DNA of 14,589 nt. Origin: Clostridiales bacterium (GTDB lineage: Bacteria > Bacillota_A > Clostridia > Oscillospirales > Oscillospiraceae). The notes beneath the pieces were generated by a model. It was given only the letters and a program-made list of their open reading frames with translations, was not told where the DNA came from and made no database searches. The translations under genes and the position numbers were made by a program. Location of the stretch: NCBI GenBank assembly GCA_019417795.1, contig DXUR01000033.1, positions 1 to 14,589 on the forward strand, given 5' to 3'. Shown piece after piece: positions 1 to 7,245 of the stretch. How positions within the stretch are numbered: position 1 is the first letter of the stretch; each line of letters starts with the position of its first letter.

Positions 1-2636
1 CGGAATTGGAACCGGCGTCCGGGTACGCCATCAAGGAGCCTGCCACGCAGGAATGTTTCGTCGCCGGTGGTGAGAGCAAAGTCCTGACCTTCGAGAACAC
101 GCCCCTTTCCGCCATCATCATCCGCAAGGTGGACAGCGAGAGCGGTCAGCCGCTGGAGGGTGCGTGGTTCCGCATCCGCTACCTTGGCGGCACCTCCGGC
201 ACCGGCGGTACTGTGGTCGGAGAGATCAAAACCTCGCAAAACGGGACCGCCATTTTAACGGGCCTCGCCGCAGGCACTTACGTCTGCGAAGAGATCTCCG
301 CGCCGGACGGGTACGTCATCACCGACGCCACGGAAACGGTCTATCTCTCCGGTAAGGATCAGGACGTCATTACCGTGACCTTCGGCAACGATAAAATGGG
401 TTCTCTGCTCATCGTCAAAAAGGACGCCGTGACCGGCGCTCCCATTTCCGATGTGGAGTTCTTCATCACCGATTCGGATGGCAGCGTGATCGGCAATGCC
501 AACGGAAAGTATGTGACCGATAGCGCGGGCACCATCCGCATTGACGGCCTGACCCCCGGCATGACGGTCATCGCCCGTGAGGTGCAGGCAAAAGACGGCT
601 ACATTCTGGACGATACCCCGCAGAGCATCAAGATCAAACGCAATGCCGTGATGACGCTGGAGTTCCGTAACCAGCCCAAGGGCGGCGTGCTTGTGAAAAA
701 GGTTGACGCTGTGACGAACGCTCCCATCTCTGACGTGGAGTTCCTTGTCACGGATTCCGACGGCAATCTCATCGGCAACGCCAACGGCAAATATGTGACG
801 GACAGCGCAGGCACTTTCACGATTACCGACATCGCCCCCGGCACCACGCTTGTCATCAAGGAAACCCGTGCGAAGGCGGGGTATATTCTTGACGATACTC
901 CGCAGACGGTCAAGGTCAAATCCAACGAAGTCACCACCGTAGAGTTCCGCAATCAGCCCAAGGGCAATCTCATCATCGTAAAGCAGGATTCCGTGACAAA
1001 GGAGCCACTGGAGGGCGTTCAGTTCAAGATCGTCTATGCGGATGGCTCGTATGTAGATGCCGAGGGCGGCACGCTGTCCTCCAACGGCCTGTACTGGACG
1101 GATAAGGAGGGCAAGATCACCCTCTCCGGCATTTCCGGCACCGTTGTGGTGACGGAGGTTGAGACGATCCCCGGCTATACTATCGACGAAAACAGCCGCA
1201 CGCAAACCGTTACCATCAATCCCAATGATACCCAGACGCTTCACTTTTACAACGATCCCGTGGGCGGCGTGGAGATTATCAAGGTCAATGCGGATAAGAC
1301 CTCTCAGCGCATTCCCAACACTACCTTTGAGATTCGCAAGGTGGACGATGCGCTGGTGGACACCGTGACCACAGGGAAAAACGGCAGCGTGTTCTGCTCT
1401 TTGCCGGATGGCGCTTACTACGCCGTTGAGGTCGAGGCAGCGGATGGCTTCCGACTGGATAATACGCCCCATTACTTTGAGGTCAAGGGCGGCAAAACCA
1501 CCACGCTGACCGTCAAGAACAAGGCGTTGTCCGGCATCCTCATCCACAAAATCGACAGTACCACTGGCGAGGGCATCTATGGCGTAACCTTCCTGCTCTA
1601 TGACGGCAATAAGAATCCCATGGGACAGTATGAATCCGATCAGGACGGCTATGTTTACATCACCGACCTTGAAAAGTCCGGCCGCTACTATATCCGTGAG
1701 CTGGAAAACGAGGGCTACCATGTGGACAAGCAGCTCAAGACCGTCTATGTAACGGCAGGCAAAACCATTGAGATCGAGTGGGAGAACGAGCCTGTTACCG
1801 GTCAGATCCAGATTTATAAGTACGCCGCTGAATATAACGAAGTCACCGGCACAGCACCCGGCACGCCGCTGAAGGGAGCAGTCTATGAGATTGTCAACGC
1901 CCGCAGCGGCAAGGTGGTGGACTATATCACCACCGATGCCCGCGGCGTTGCGGCCAGCAAGGCGCTGCCGCTGACCCGTTATCAGATTCGTGAGGTCACA
2001 GCGCCTGCGTATTGGCAGGTGTCCTCGGAAATGTTTGATGTCACGCTGGAATATCCCAGTCAGATCATCAAGCTGTCTGCCTACGATAAACCTTCCTCTC
2101 TGGGCGTTACGATCACCAAGCGCGGCAATAGTGCTGTGATGGCTGGCAGTCAGATGCGCTATGACTTCACCGTTGCCAACACCAGCAATGTGCCGCTGGA
2201 GTCATTCTTCTGGCATGACCGCATTCCAACGGATATTGCCAACGCAACCGTGCTGAGTACCGGCACCTACAGTGCGCGGCTTACCTACCGCATCCTCTAT
2301 AAGACCAACTACAGCGCAAGCTATCAGGTGTTGGCATCCAATTTGCTGAGCAGCAACAACTACAGCTTTGCCCTAAACGCCATCCCCATGCAGGCAGGTG
2401 AGGTGGTAACCGACATCTATTTTGACTTCGGAACCGTGCCGGTGGGCTTCCAGTCCGTGGCGAATCCCACTCTGAGCGTGATGGTCAAGGGCACGGCGGT
2501 CAATGGCTACCAGATGGTCAACCGCGCGGATGCCGGCGGCAAATATCAAGGCACCTGGCAGACCGCAACAGCCAACTGGATCACCATTGTCCGCAAGATC
2601 GGCACTACCCCGAAACTGCCCAAGACGGGATATTAA
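1..2636 (+). CDS. SpaA/CnaB-repeat surface adhesin, C-terminal part, ending in LPKTGY
   Basis: This is a secreted wall-associated adhesin, probably for contact with recipient or host cells. The frame is open to the left edge, so the true start and signal peptide lie outside; residues here count from position 6. Seven CnaB-like modules follow one another at about residues 33-131, 134-225, 226-320, 321-419, 422-505, 511-594 and 600-694. Each shows the parts of a self-forming isopeptide bond: an early Lys (K41, K138/139, K231, K326, K426, K515, K605), a Glu in an xEV/xET strand (for example E96, E192, E286, E384, E663) and a late Asn (N128, N222, N316, N416, N505, N594). The seventh has Asp694 instead of Asn. 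Residues 700-866 form a beta-rich domain resembling DUF11-type surface domains. The protein stops at LPKTGY, with no hydrophobic helix or basic tail. A perfect hairpin follows nine bases after the stop. The family call is firm; the adhesive role is inferred. Confidence 0.9.
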   Translation, partial: ELEPASGYAIKEPATQECFVAGGESKVLTFENTPLSAIIIRKVDSESGQPLEGAWFRIRYLGGTSGTGGTVVGEIKTSQNGTAILTGLAAGTYVCEEISAPDGYVITDATETVYLSGKDQDVITVTFGNDKMGSLLIVKKDAVTGAPISDVEFFITDSDGSVIGNANGKYVTDSAGTIRIDGLTPGMTVIAREVQAKDGYILDDTPQSIKIKRNAVMTLEFRNQPKGGVLVKKVDAVTNAPISDVEFLVTDSDGNLIGNANGKYVTDSAGTFTITDIAPGTTLVIKETRAKAGYILDDTPQTVKVKSNEVTTVEFRNQPKGNLIIVKQDSVTKEPLEGVQFKIVYADGSYVDAEGGTLSSNGLYWTDKEGKITLSGISGTVVVTEVETIPGYTIDENSRTQTVTINPNDTQTLHFYNDPVGGVEIIKVNADKTSQRIPNTTFEIRKVDDALVDTVTTGKNGSVFCSLPDGAYYAVEVEAADGFRLDNTPHYFEVKGGKTTTLTVKNKALSGILIHKIDSTTGEGIYGVTFLLYDGNKNPMGQYESDQDGYVYITDLEKSGRYYIRELENEGYHVDKQLKTVYVTAGKTIEIEWENEPVTGQIQIYKYAAEYNEVTGTAPGTPLKGAVYEIVNARSGKVVDYITTDARGVAASKALPLTRYQIREVTAPAYWQVSSEMFDVTLEYPSQIIKLSAYDKPSSLGVTITKRGNSAVMAGSQMRYDFTVANTSNVPLESFFWHDRIPTDIANATVLSTGTYSARLTYRILYKTNYSASYQVLASNLLSSNNYSFALNAIPMQAGEVVTDIYFDFGTVPVGFQSVANPTLSVMVKGTAVNGYQMVNRADAGGKYQGTWQTATANWITIVRKIGTTPKLPKTGY
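405..965 (+). repeat. Tandem pair of near-identical CnaB modules
   Basis: Modules two (405-680) and three (681-965) are recent relatives. Both contain ISDVEF, then TDSDG, then IGNANGKYVTDSAGT, and both end in GYILDDTPQ and EFRNQPKG. At the DNA level the identical protein stretches differ at many third codon positions (GGAAAG against GGCAAA, for example). The copies were therefore duplicated long enough ago to diverge while their protein sequence was kept. The other five modules are much less alike. Confidence 0.8.
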
Positions 2637-2644
2637 CTACTGAA

Positions 2645-2677
2645 AGGCGGCAACCAGCTTTACGCTGGTTGCCGCCT
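2645..2677. terminator. Perfect 14-bp hairpin between convergent genes, probable bidirectional terminator
   Basis: AGGCGGCAACCAGC (2645-2658) is the exact reverse complement of GCTGGTTGCCGCCT (2664-2677), with a TTTAC loop. It sits between the adhesin stop (2636) and the stop of the convergent minus-strand gene (2701), where a two-way terminator is expected. Neither side has a clean T-run (the plus side reads GCTATATACAAATT), so it may be a weak intrinsic terminator or a 3'-end stabilising stem. Confidence 0.6.
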
Positions 2678-2700
2678 GCTATATACAAATTATGCTTCAA

Positions 2701-2973
2701 TCATTGTGCGGAAATCGACTTGATGAGTACCGTTGTCAGAACACGCTGGCTTTCTCTGCTGCAGGATTCACAAAACTGATTTTTCATTGCAAAATCGACC
2801 GCAGAGGAAATGCGCCGAAGATCCTCAGAATCTAATGTATCCGCTGCAAGATGCTGCCATACACGGGAATAGGCCTTTCTTAGGTTTTCTGATATATGAT
2901 TACCAGAAAAAAAGGAGTCGAGAACTCCTTCAATCATTGCAATTTCCTCGCTCGTAAATATCAAAGCTATCAC
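2701..2973 (-). CDS. Small hypothetical protein, minus strand
   Basis: Function not recognised. The product is up to 90 residues, mainly helical by eye and with two Cys near the end (CESC), and has no membrane segment or known motif. It is the only gene on the minus strand and lies in an AT-richer island between the adhesin and the transfer operon. Three starts are possible. GTG at 2973 has no clear ribosome binding site and lies only about eight bases after the predicted transcription start. TTG at 2964 has GGGGTGAT just upstream. ATG at 2937 has GCGAGGAAA eight bases upstream and gives 78 residues. The N-terminal pattern ALIFTSEEIAMIE looks like a natural beginning, so one of the two longer forms is favoured. 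The upstream promoter (2988-3016) is the best support that the gene is real. It could be a cargo gene or a small regulator. Confidence 0.6.
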   Translation of the reverse strand: MIALIFTSEEIAMIEGVLDSFFSGNHISENLRKAYSRVWQHLAADTLDSEDLRRISSAVDFAMKNQFCESCSRESQRVLTTVLIKSISAQ

Positions 2974-2987
2974 CCCATAACGATTTA

Positions 2988-3016
2988 ATTATAACGAAAC
3001 AATACCTTGATTGCAA
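2988..3016 (-). promoter_or_regulatory. Sigma-A-type promoter for the small minus-strand gene
   Basis: Read on the minus strand, TTGCAA (3016-3011) is followed by exactly 17 bases and a perfect TATAAT (2993-2988). Transcription would begin near 2981, just before the minus-strand gene. The surroundings are AT-rich, as is usual for vegetative promoters in Firmicutes. Confidence 0.65.
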
Positions 3017-3041
3017 GGACACTTTTCTTGGCTCGTACAAT
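3005..3041 (+). promoter_or_regulatory. Possible divergent promoter with a small inverted repeat, upstream of the transfer operon
   Basis: The palindromic TTGCAA at 3011-3016 could also serve as a -35 box on the plus strand. TACAAT (3036-3041) is a good -10 box, but the 19-base spacing is longer than usual. CCTTG (3005-3009) and CAAGG (3014-3018) form a small inverted repeat over the shared -35 box and could be an operator. It is the best plus-strand candidate seen between 2974 and 3158, and it is weak. Confidence 0.3.
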
Positions 3042-3158
3042 GAGTAACGGCAAATATCAAAAAATCTATTTTACTATGCAGCTTAGCTTTATTTTCATAT
3101 GACAAAAAGATCGAAATTCCCGATTCCAGTATTCTCTCGTAAAAAGGAGCCGCTTTCT

Positions 3159-3503
3159 ATGATCAGAAAATGCTACAAATTCTACACACTTATTATGACC
3201 CTGATGTGGGTTATGGCCGCGATGACCGCATCAGCCTTTGCCGTAGACGATATGTGGACTGTTGCCAACCGCATTATCGTAGATGTTTACACAAAAATTG
3301 TCGGCATCAGTACGGTGCTGGCAGGTTTAATGTCCGCCGTTGCCGTGATCGGCGCAAAGATTTCAAATAATCAGCATAAGACCGATCAGGCGTGGGATTG
3401 GCTCAAGCGCATTTGGGTCGCATGGGCCATTATCAACGGCATCGGCGCTTTTATCGCCTATGTTGCACCGCTCTTCAGCGGCCTTGCTACTCTGACGCCG
3501 TAA
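3159..3503 (+). CDS. Small VirB2/TrbC-like membrane protein with signal peptide
   Basis: This is a likely pilin-like or channel-associated subunit of the conjugation machine. The 114-residue product has a basic N-terminus and hydrophobic core ending in TASAFA (residues about 1-28, a signal peptide cleaved before VDDMW). Two hydrophobic segments follow at about 45-66 and 87-108, separated by a short polar loop (KISNNQHKTDQAWDW). Signal peptide plus two membrane helices in roughly 110 residues matches the VirB2/TrbC layout, and a gene of this kind usually precedes the VirB6-like gene in Gram-positive elements. ATG 3159 was chosen because AAAAAGGAG lies nine bases upstream; an in-frame ATG at 3099 has no ribosome binding site. 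It is the first gene of the transfer operon, 36 bases before the next. The assignment rests on topology and position, not on a sequence motif. Confidence 0.7.
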   Translation: MIRKCYKFYTLIMTLMWVMAAMTASAFAVDDMWTVANRIIVDVYTKIVGISTVLAGLMSAVAVIGAKISNNQHKTDQAWDWLKRIWVAWAIINGIGAFIAYVAPLFSGLATLTP

Positions 3504-3539
3504 TGAGGGCAAAGCTCCGGCGCAAAGGAGGTGTCCCCG

Positions 3540-5627
3540 TTGCTTGAGCTTATTTTTCAGGGCTTTCTCGAATGGGCCTATGGGCTCGCTCTGGAATGCT
3601 GGCAATATTTCTCTACGGCGCTGCTGGACATTATGAGTATGGATTTTGCATATCTGAAAAGCCACGCTCCCGTTGTGGACGAGATCATGCAGATCCTTCT
3701 GGCAGTCGGTTGGGCGCTCCTGATCGGCAATCTGGTTTTTCAGGCGCTCAAAAGTATGGCGGTGGGGCTTGGCTTTGAAGGAGAAGATCCAAAGCTGCTC
3801 TTTGCCCGCACCTTCGTTTTTGCGTTTTTACTGCTGGCAAGTCCGCAGATCTGCGAGATCGGGCTGAGTATGACGTCAAAGATCATTGAGCTGCTCCAGA
3901 TTCCTGACGCAGTTAATGTCACATTTGTAGATGAGAGCGTATTCGGAGCCATAGGTGCAGCATGGCTGCTGGTCATTATTTTCGGCATTATCGTGATGTT
4001 CAAGGTGTTTAAGCTCCTTTTGGAGATTGCGGAGCGGTATGTCATCCTCGCCATGCTTACGATCACAGCGCCGCTGGCCTTTGCTATGGGCGGCAGCAAA
4101 AGCACCTCGGAGATTTTCACAGGCTGGTGCCGGATGTTCGGCAGTATGTGCCTTTTGATGGTGACAAATGTGATTTTCTTCAAAATGCTGCTGTCTGTTC
4201 TTGCCACAGTTCCCAGCGGTTTAGATGTTCTCCCGTGGATCGTGCTGATCCTTACGATTGTCAAGGTCGCACGGAAAGCAGACGCCATTGTAACACGCAT
4301 CGGCTTAAATCCCGCTATCACCGGCGACTCTCTGGGAAGAGGACTCCCCGGCACGCTGACTTATATGGTGGTTCGCAGTGCGGCTTCTCAAATTACAAAG
4401 GCAGTGGGCAAGTCCGCAGGAAACGGCGGCAAAGGCGCTGCGCCCAACGCGCCGTCCGGCGGCCCCCGCATGGGCGGGCCCGGCGGAGGTCATGGCAACA
4501 CGGCGGAGTATGTCCGGCAAAGCAACACAAATCAAAGCACATCACAGAAATCGTCTGATGCGCAAAGCGCCTCAGTACATACAGGTGCGCCGCAATCACC
4601 CTCGCAGGAAAAGTCCGCCCCATCTGCTGCGCAGGACAGTATGCCTAAAAATTCGACAGCGCCAAGGCCCTCGCAGGAACGGAAAAGTTCTGTTCCTCTC
4701 GGCACACGCCGCTCTCCGACACATATCAAGGCTGCGGCAAAGATACCGCCTGTCGGTGCGCAGAATGCATCCGGCAGACCCGGTACGGCAGGAAAAGATG
4801 GCGCTTCGGCACGCTCTAGTGTGGCGGGAGCGGCAGAGACTCTTCAAAGCGGCGTGCGCTCCGCAGCCTCGCAGCGCATGAGAGTACATTCGCCAGAGAC
4901 AACGCAGCCCGGCCGTGCAGGAACGTCGGCAGCACCATCCGCTTCCCGTATGAGTCAGATAAACGCACAAAAAGTACAGGGTGGAGCAACTGGTCAGGTG
5001 ACGCAGGCCGCAGAGCACACAGGGATCACGGTGGGACAAACCACCGTGAACACTTTGCAGGACAACTCTCCAAGACCTGCGGCGGGGATTGGTGGCGCGA
5101 TGCTTACCACCGCCTCTGTTCGCGGCGGAATACAGACCGTGCAGCAACATACACCCAATGCGCGCTATACGCAGCGGCCACCCAAGCAGCCAACCGGTCA
5201 GGCATCGCCGCCTCGGGCGGAAAGCCCGCACCCCGGCACCGCAGGAATGCAAAGCGCCGTTTCTGCGCAGCGGCCGTCTGGAGAACCGCGACCCGGCAGG
5301 AATGGTATTCCAAGCCGCACGGCAGTTTCTCCGGATGCACGGCAGCATAGTCCGATCCGGCAGGAATCGCGCAGTGCTTCCGCAGCCGCCGCGCCGACAC
5401 TCAAAGGGACAGCGCCTAACCGACACCCCGACCCGGCAGGAACGGCGGCAGGCGTCCCATCGGCATCACAGTCGCGACAGACAGTCAGACCGTCCGCACC
5501 TTCTGCGAAAAGCAGCGCGCAGCCCGGAAAGAAAGCGGTATCCACAACTGCGGCACTCAAAGGCAGTGTAAAGGCAGACGGCGATGTAAAACCGTCAAGA
5601 AAACAGCGGGGTAAGAAGCATGGATGA
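3540..5627 (+). CDS. VirB6/TrbL-like polytopic channel protein with long disordered tail
   Basis: This is an inner-membrane channel component of the T4SS. The start is TTG 3540, seven bases after a very strong AAAGGAGGT; the in-frame GTG at 3531 overlaps that site. The 695-residue product has an N-terminal membrane domain with about six hydrophobic segments (near 50-72, 88-103, 135-160, 165-183, 200-225 and 228-243), closed by KVARKADAIVTRIGLNPAIT, typical of VirB6/TrbL-like proteins of Firmicute ICEs. From about residue 288 to the end it is low-complexity, rich in Ser, Ala, Pro, Gln, Gly and Arg, with almost no hydrophobic residues and a basic end (SRKQRGKKHG). The tail is longer than the membrane domain. 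Its topology is uncertain: if inside the cell it could bind DNA or ATPases; if outside it could thread the wall. It overlaps the next gene by eight bases. Confidence 0.8.
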   Translation: MLELIFQGFLEWAYGLALECWQYFSTALLDIMSMDFAYLKSHAPVVDEIMQILLAVGWALLIGNLVFQALKSMAVGLGFEGEDPKLLFARTFVFAFLLLASPQICEIGLSMTSKIIELLQIPDAVNVTFVDESVFGAIGAAWLLVIIFGIIVMFKVFKLLLEIAERYVILAMLTITAPLAFAMGGSKSTSEIFTGWCRMFGSMCLLMVTNVIFFKMLLSVLATVPSGLDVLPWIVLILTIVKVARKADAIVTRIGLNPAITGDSLGRGLPGTLTYMVVRSAASQITKAVGKSAGNGGKGAAPNAPSGGPRMGGPGGGHGNTAEYVRQSNTNQSTSQKSSDAQSASVHTGAPQSPSQEKSAPSAAQDSMPKNSTAPRPSQERKSSVPLGTRRSPTHIKAAAKIPPVGAQNASGRPGTAGKDGASARSSVAGAAETLQSGVRSAASQRMRVHSPETTQPGRAGTSAAPSASRMSQINAQKVQGGATGQVTQAAEHTGITVGQTTVNTLQDNSPRPAAGIGGAMLTTASVRGGIQTVQQHTPNARYTQRPPKQPTGQASPPRAESPHPGTAGMQSAVSAQRPSGEPRPGRNGIPSRTAVSPDARQHSPIRQESRSASAAAAPTLKGTAPNRHPDPAGTAAGVPSASQSRQTVRPSAPSAKSSAQPGKKAVSTTAALKGSVKADGDVKPSRKQRGKKHG
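4416..5442 (+). repeat. Dispersed GCAGGAA / CCCGG..GCAGGAA motif in the VirB6-like tail
   Basis: GCAGGAA occurs at 4416, 4604, 4673, 4788, 4917, 5241, 5296, 5360 and 5436, all on the plus strand; I saw no copy of its complement in the same stretch. Three copies form a 16-base version, CCCGG-N4-GCAGGAA (4779-4794, 4908-4923, 5232-5247). Three form an 11-base version, YCCGGCAGGAA (5292-5302, 5356-5366, 5432-5442). The copies fall in all three codon phases and encode A-G, Q-E or G-R-N, so the DNA is more constant than the protein. Confidence 0.7.
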
Positions 5628-6972
5628 GAAAGACAATTCCCGATCTTCCCTTCAAACGGCGGCTGATCTTGGCCGTGCCGCAAAAGCAGCCTACCGGATT
5701 GCGCAGGCTGCTGCGGTGTCTGGTGTTCACGGTGCCGCTGCCGCTGCGGTAAAAGAAACCGTTCCGGCCCTGGTAAAGTTTCTCCTTGTCGTTCTGCTCA
5801 TCATGATCGTGATCCCGATGGTAGTATTTACAGCGCTGCCCAATATTTTTTTCGGCTACGATTCCTCTGATACCGCTTCGGTGATCCATATGACGGAACA
5901 AGCCATGCGTATAGGCGGGGCGTATATGAGTCTGGATGATTTCGAGCGAACGCAGATCGACTCCATCGTAACCGGTATTGCGGCGGAATATGAGGCGGAT
6001 GGAACGGCAATTGACCATATTGAAGTCAAAAACACGATGAAAGAGGATGACCTGCTCTGGATCATTGCAATCAATTCCGCCGCCTATGAGCAGGATCTGG
6101 ACGCCATGAGCGCGGAGCTGATTCAGAATTTCTGCCAATCCACCCTGTCCTATCAGCCATCGCTTTCTCTTCTGGGTGGCAGCACCTCCGCAACGCTGGA
6201 GGTAGAGATCAAGCGGATCGATCCGGAAGAGTTGATGGAGCAGATGGGCTTCAATGAGGATGCCAGACAGTGGGCAGGCGCCCTCTTTGAAACGCTGAAG
6301 GATAGCGGCGCGCTTGAGAAGTACGGCGGGTACTTCAGCGCCTACCAACCGGATTACAGCGGGGATGGCTCCTATTCCGGCGATATTCAGCATGGTACAA
6401 GCTATGATAATGACATTGACATTTCCCGTTTTGTCAGCCCGTCTACGAAAAATAATCTCGACCTTGCCGCCTATGCGGTGCAGGCGTGGGAGAACAACTG
6501 GGGCTATGTGTGGGGAACTTACGGCAATATTCTCACAGAGTCCCTCTTTGCCTATAAAAAGCAGCAGTACCCGGACGGAGTCGGCAATTACGCTGATTTT
6601 ATTGAAGCAAACTGGCTGGGACGGCGCACGGCAGACTGCATCGGCCTGATCAAAGGCTATGCGTGGCTGGATGCTTCCACCATGCGCATCGGTTATGCCG
6701 CAAACGGAATGCCGGATTACGGTGCGGATCAGATGTATCAGGCGGCAAAGAATGCCGGCATTCAAGGAACAGACTACGGCACGGTATCCTCCATGCCGGA
6801 AATCCCCGGACTGATGTTATGGAAAAGCGGACACGCCGGCGTTTATATTGGCGGCGGTTACGCAATAGAAGCCATGGGAACGCGAAAAGGTGTTGTGAAA
6901 ACCGAAGTCAGCGGACGCGGCTGGCAGGGGTGGTGTAAGCTGCCCTATATCGACTATCTGGAGGTGGAGTAA
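5620..6972 (+). CDS. Membrane-anchored NlpC/P60 (CwlT-type) cell-wall hydrolase
   Basis: It probably opens the peptidoglycan locally so the mating channel can pass (VirB1-like role). The 450-residue product starts at ATG 5620, overlapping the previous stop by eight bases, with only a weak GGGG upstream, so coupling is likely. Residues 1-48 are an Ala-rich cytoplasmic stretch, 50-73 a single membrane helix, and 75-240 an extracellular helical region including DPEELMEQMGFNEDARQWA, a pattern seen in wall hydrolases of Gram-positive conjugative elements. A Gly/Ser/Asp/Tyr-rich linker (about 243-265) leads to an NlpC/P60-like domain at about 280-450. Its probable catalytic residues are Cys340 in TADCIGLIKGYAW and His405 in SGHAGVYIGGG, with Glu417 a possible third residue. 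No lysozyme-type glutamate motif is recognised in the middle region. Confidence 0.85.
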   Translation: MDEKDNSRSSLQTAADLGRAAKAAYRIAQAAAVSGVHGAAAAAVKETVPALVKFLLVVLLIMIVIPMVVFTALPNIFFGYDSSDTASVIHMTEQAMRIGGAYMSLDDFERTQIDSIVTGIAAEYEADGTAIDHIEVKNTMKEDDLLWIIAINSAAYEQDLDAMSAELIQNFCQSTLSYQPSLSLLGGSTSATLEVEIKRIDPEELMEQMGFNEDARQWAGALFETLKDSGALEKYGGYFSAYQPDYSGDGSYSGDIQHGTSYDNDIDISRFVSPSTKNNLDLAAYAVQAWENNWGYVWGTYGNILTESLFAYKKQQYPDGVGNYADFIEANWLGRRTADCIGLIKGYAWLDASTMRIGYAANGMPDYGADQMYQAAKNAGIQGTDYGTVSSMPEIPGLMLWKSGHAGVYIGGGYAIEAMGTRKGVVKTEVSGRGWQGWCKLPYIDYLEVE

Positions 6973-7245
6973 TTGGCAGAGACAACCTATTTACGCTATA
7001 TACGGCTGAAATGCGGCATTACGCTGATGGAATTGGAAGAGCACAGCAGCTTCAGCAACCAGTATTTGAGCCTGCTGGAACTGGGCAGGGCAAACTGTAC
7101 GCCCAGAAATGCGGAAACGCTGGACCGTGCCATGCTGGATATCATTCTCTCCCGTGCAGAGGAGCTGATGAAGCTGGCACAGATTTGCTATGAGCACAAA
7201 GGACATCTGTTAGATGCCGTGGAGGTGGATCCGAATGAACTATGA
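6973..7245 (+). CDS. Small helix-turn-helix (XRE/Cro-like) protein
   Basis: This is a likely DNA-binding protein of 90 residues. Residues about 5-60 fit an XRE-type fold: YLRYIRLKCGITLMELEEH, then SSFSNQYLSLLELGR, in which SNQYLSLLELG resembles the recognition helix and following turn of Cro/C1 proteins. A further helix (SRAEELMKLAQIC) follows. The start is TTG 6973, directly after the previous stop; GGAGGTGGA lies in the end of the upstream gene at suitable distance. The gene overlaps the next by 11 bases. A regulator inside the secretion operon could set transfer gene levels, or the domain may serve as a structural or oriT-binding part. Its target is unknown. Confidence 0.75.
   Translation: MAETTYLRYIRLKCGITLMELEEHSSFSNQYLSLLELGRANCTPRNAETLDRAMLDIILSRAEELMKLAQICYEHKGHLLDAVEVDPNEL

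Noticed and set aside
255..1721. Long open frame (488 codons) on the minus strand opposite the adhesin
   Set aside because: It mirrors the repeat structure of the plus-strand adhesin and has no ribosome site or recognisable domain. It results from codon bias on the coding strand.
3099..3158. Earlier ATG for the VirB2-like protein
   Set aside because: It has no ribosome site, and it would place a 20-residue basic extension ahead of a normal signal peptide; AAAAAGGAG supports ATG 3159.
4416..5442. GCAGGAA copies as a CRISPR array or satellite
   Set aside because: The units are short, spacing is irregular (tens to hundreds of bases), and the stretch is one continuous open reading frame.
5557..6765. 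Long open frame (402 codons) on the minus strand opposite the hydrolase
   Set aside because: The plus-strand gene has a clear membrane helix and NlpC/P60 residues; the minus frame has no domain and crosses a gene boundary.
7214..7234. Earlier ATG for the PrgI protein
   Set aside because: The earlier start covers the GGAGGTGG site that serves ATG 7235, and MNYEVYHIP is the normal PrgI beginning.
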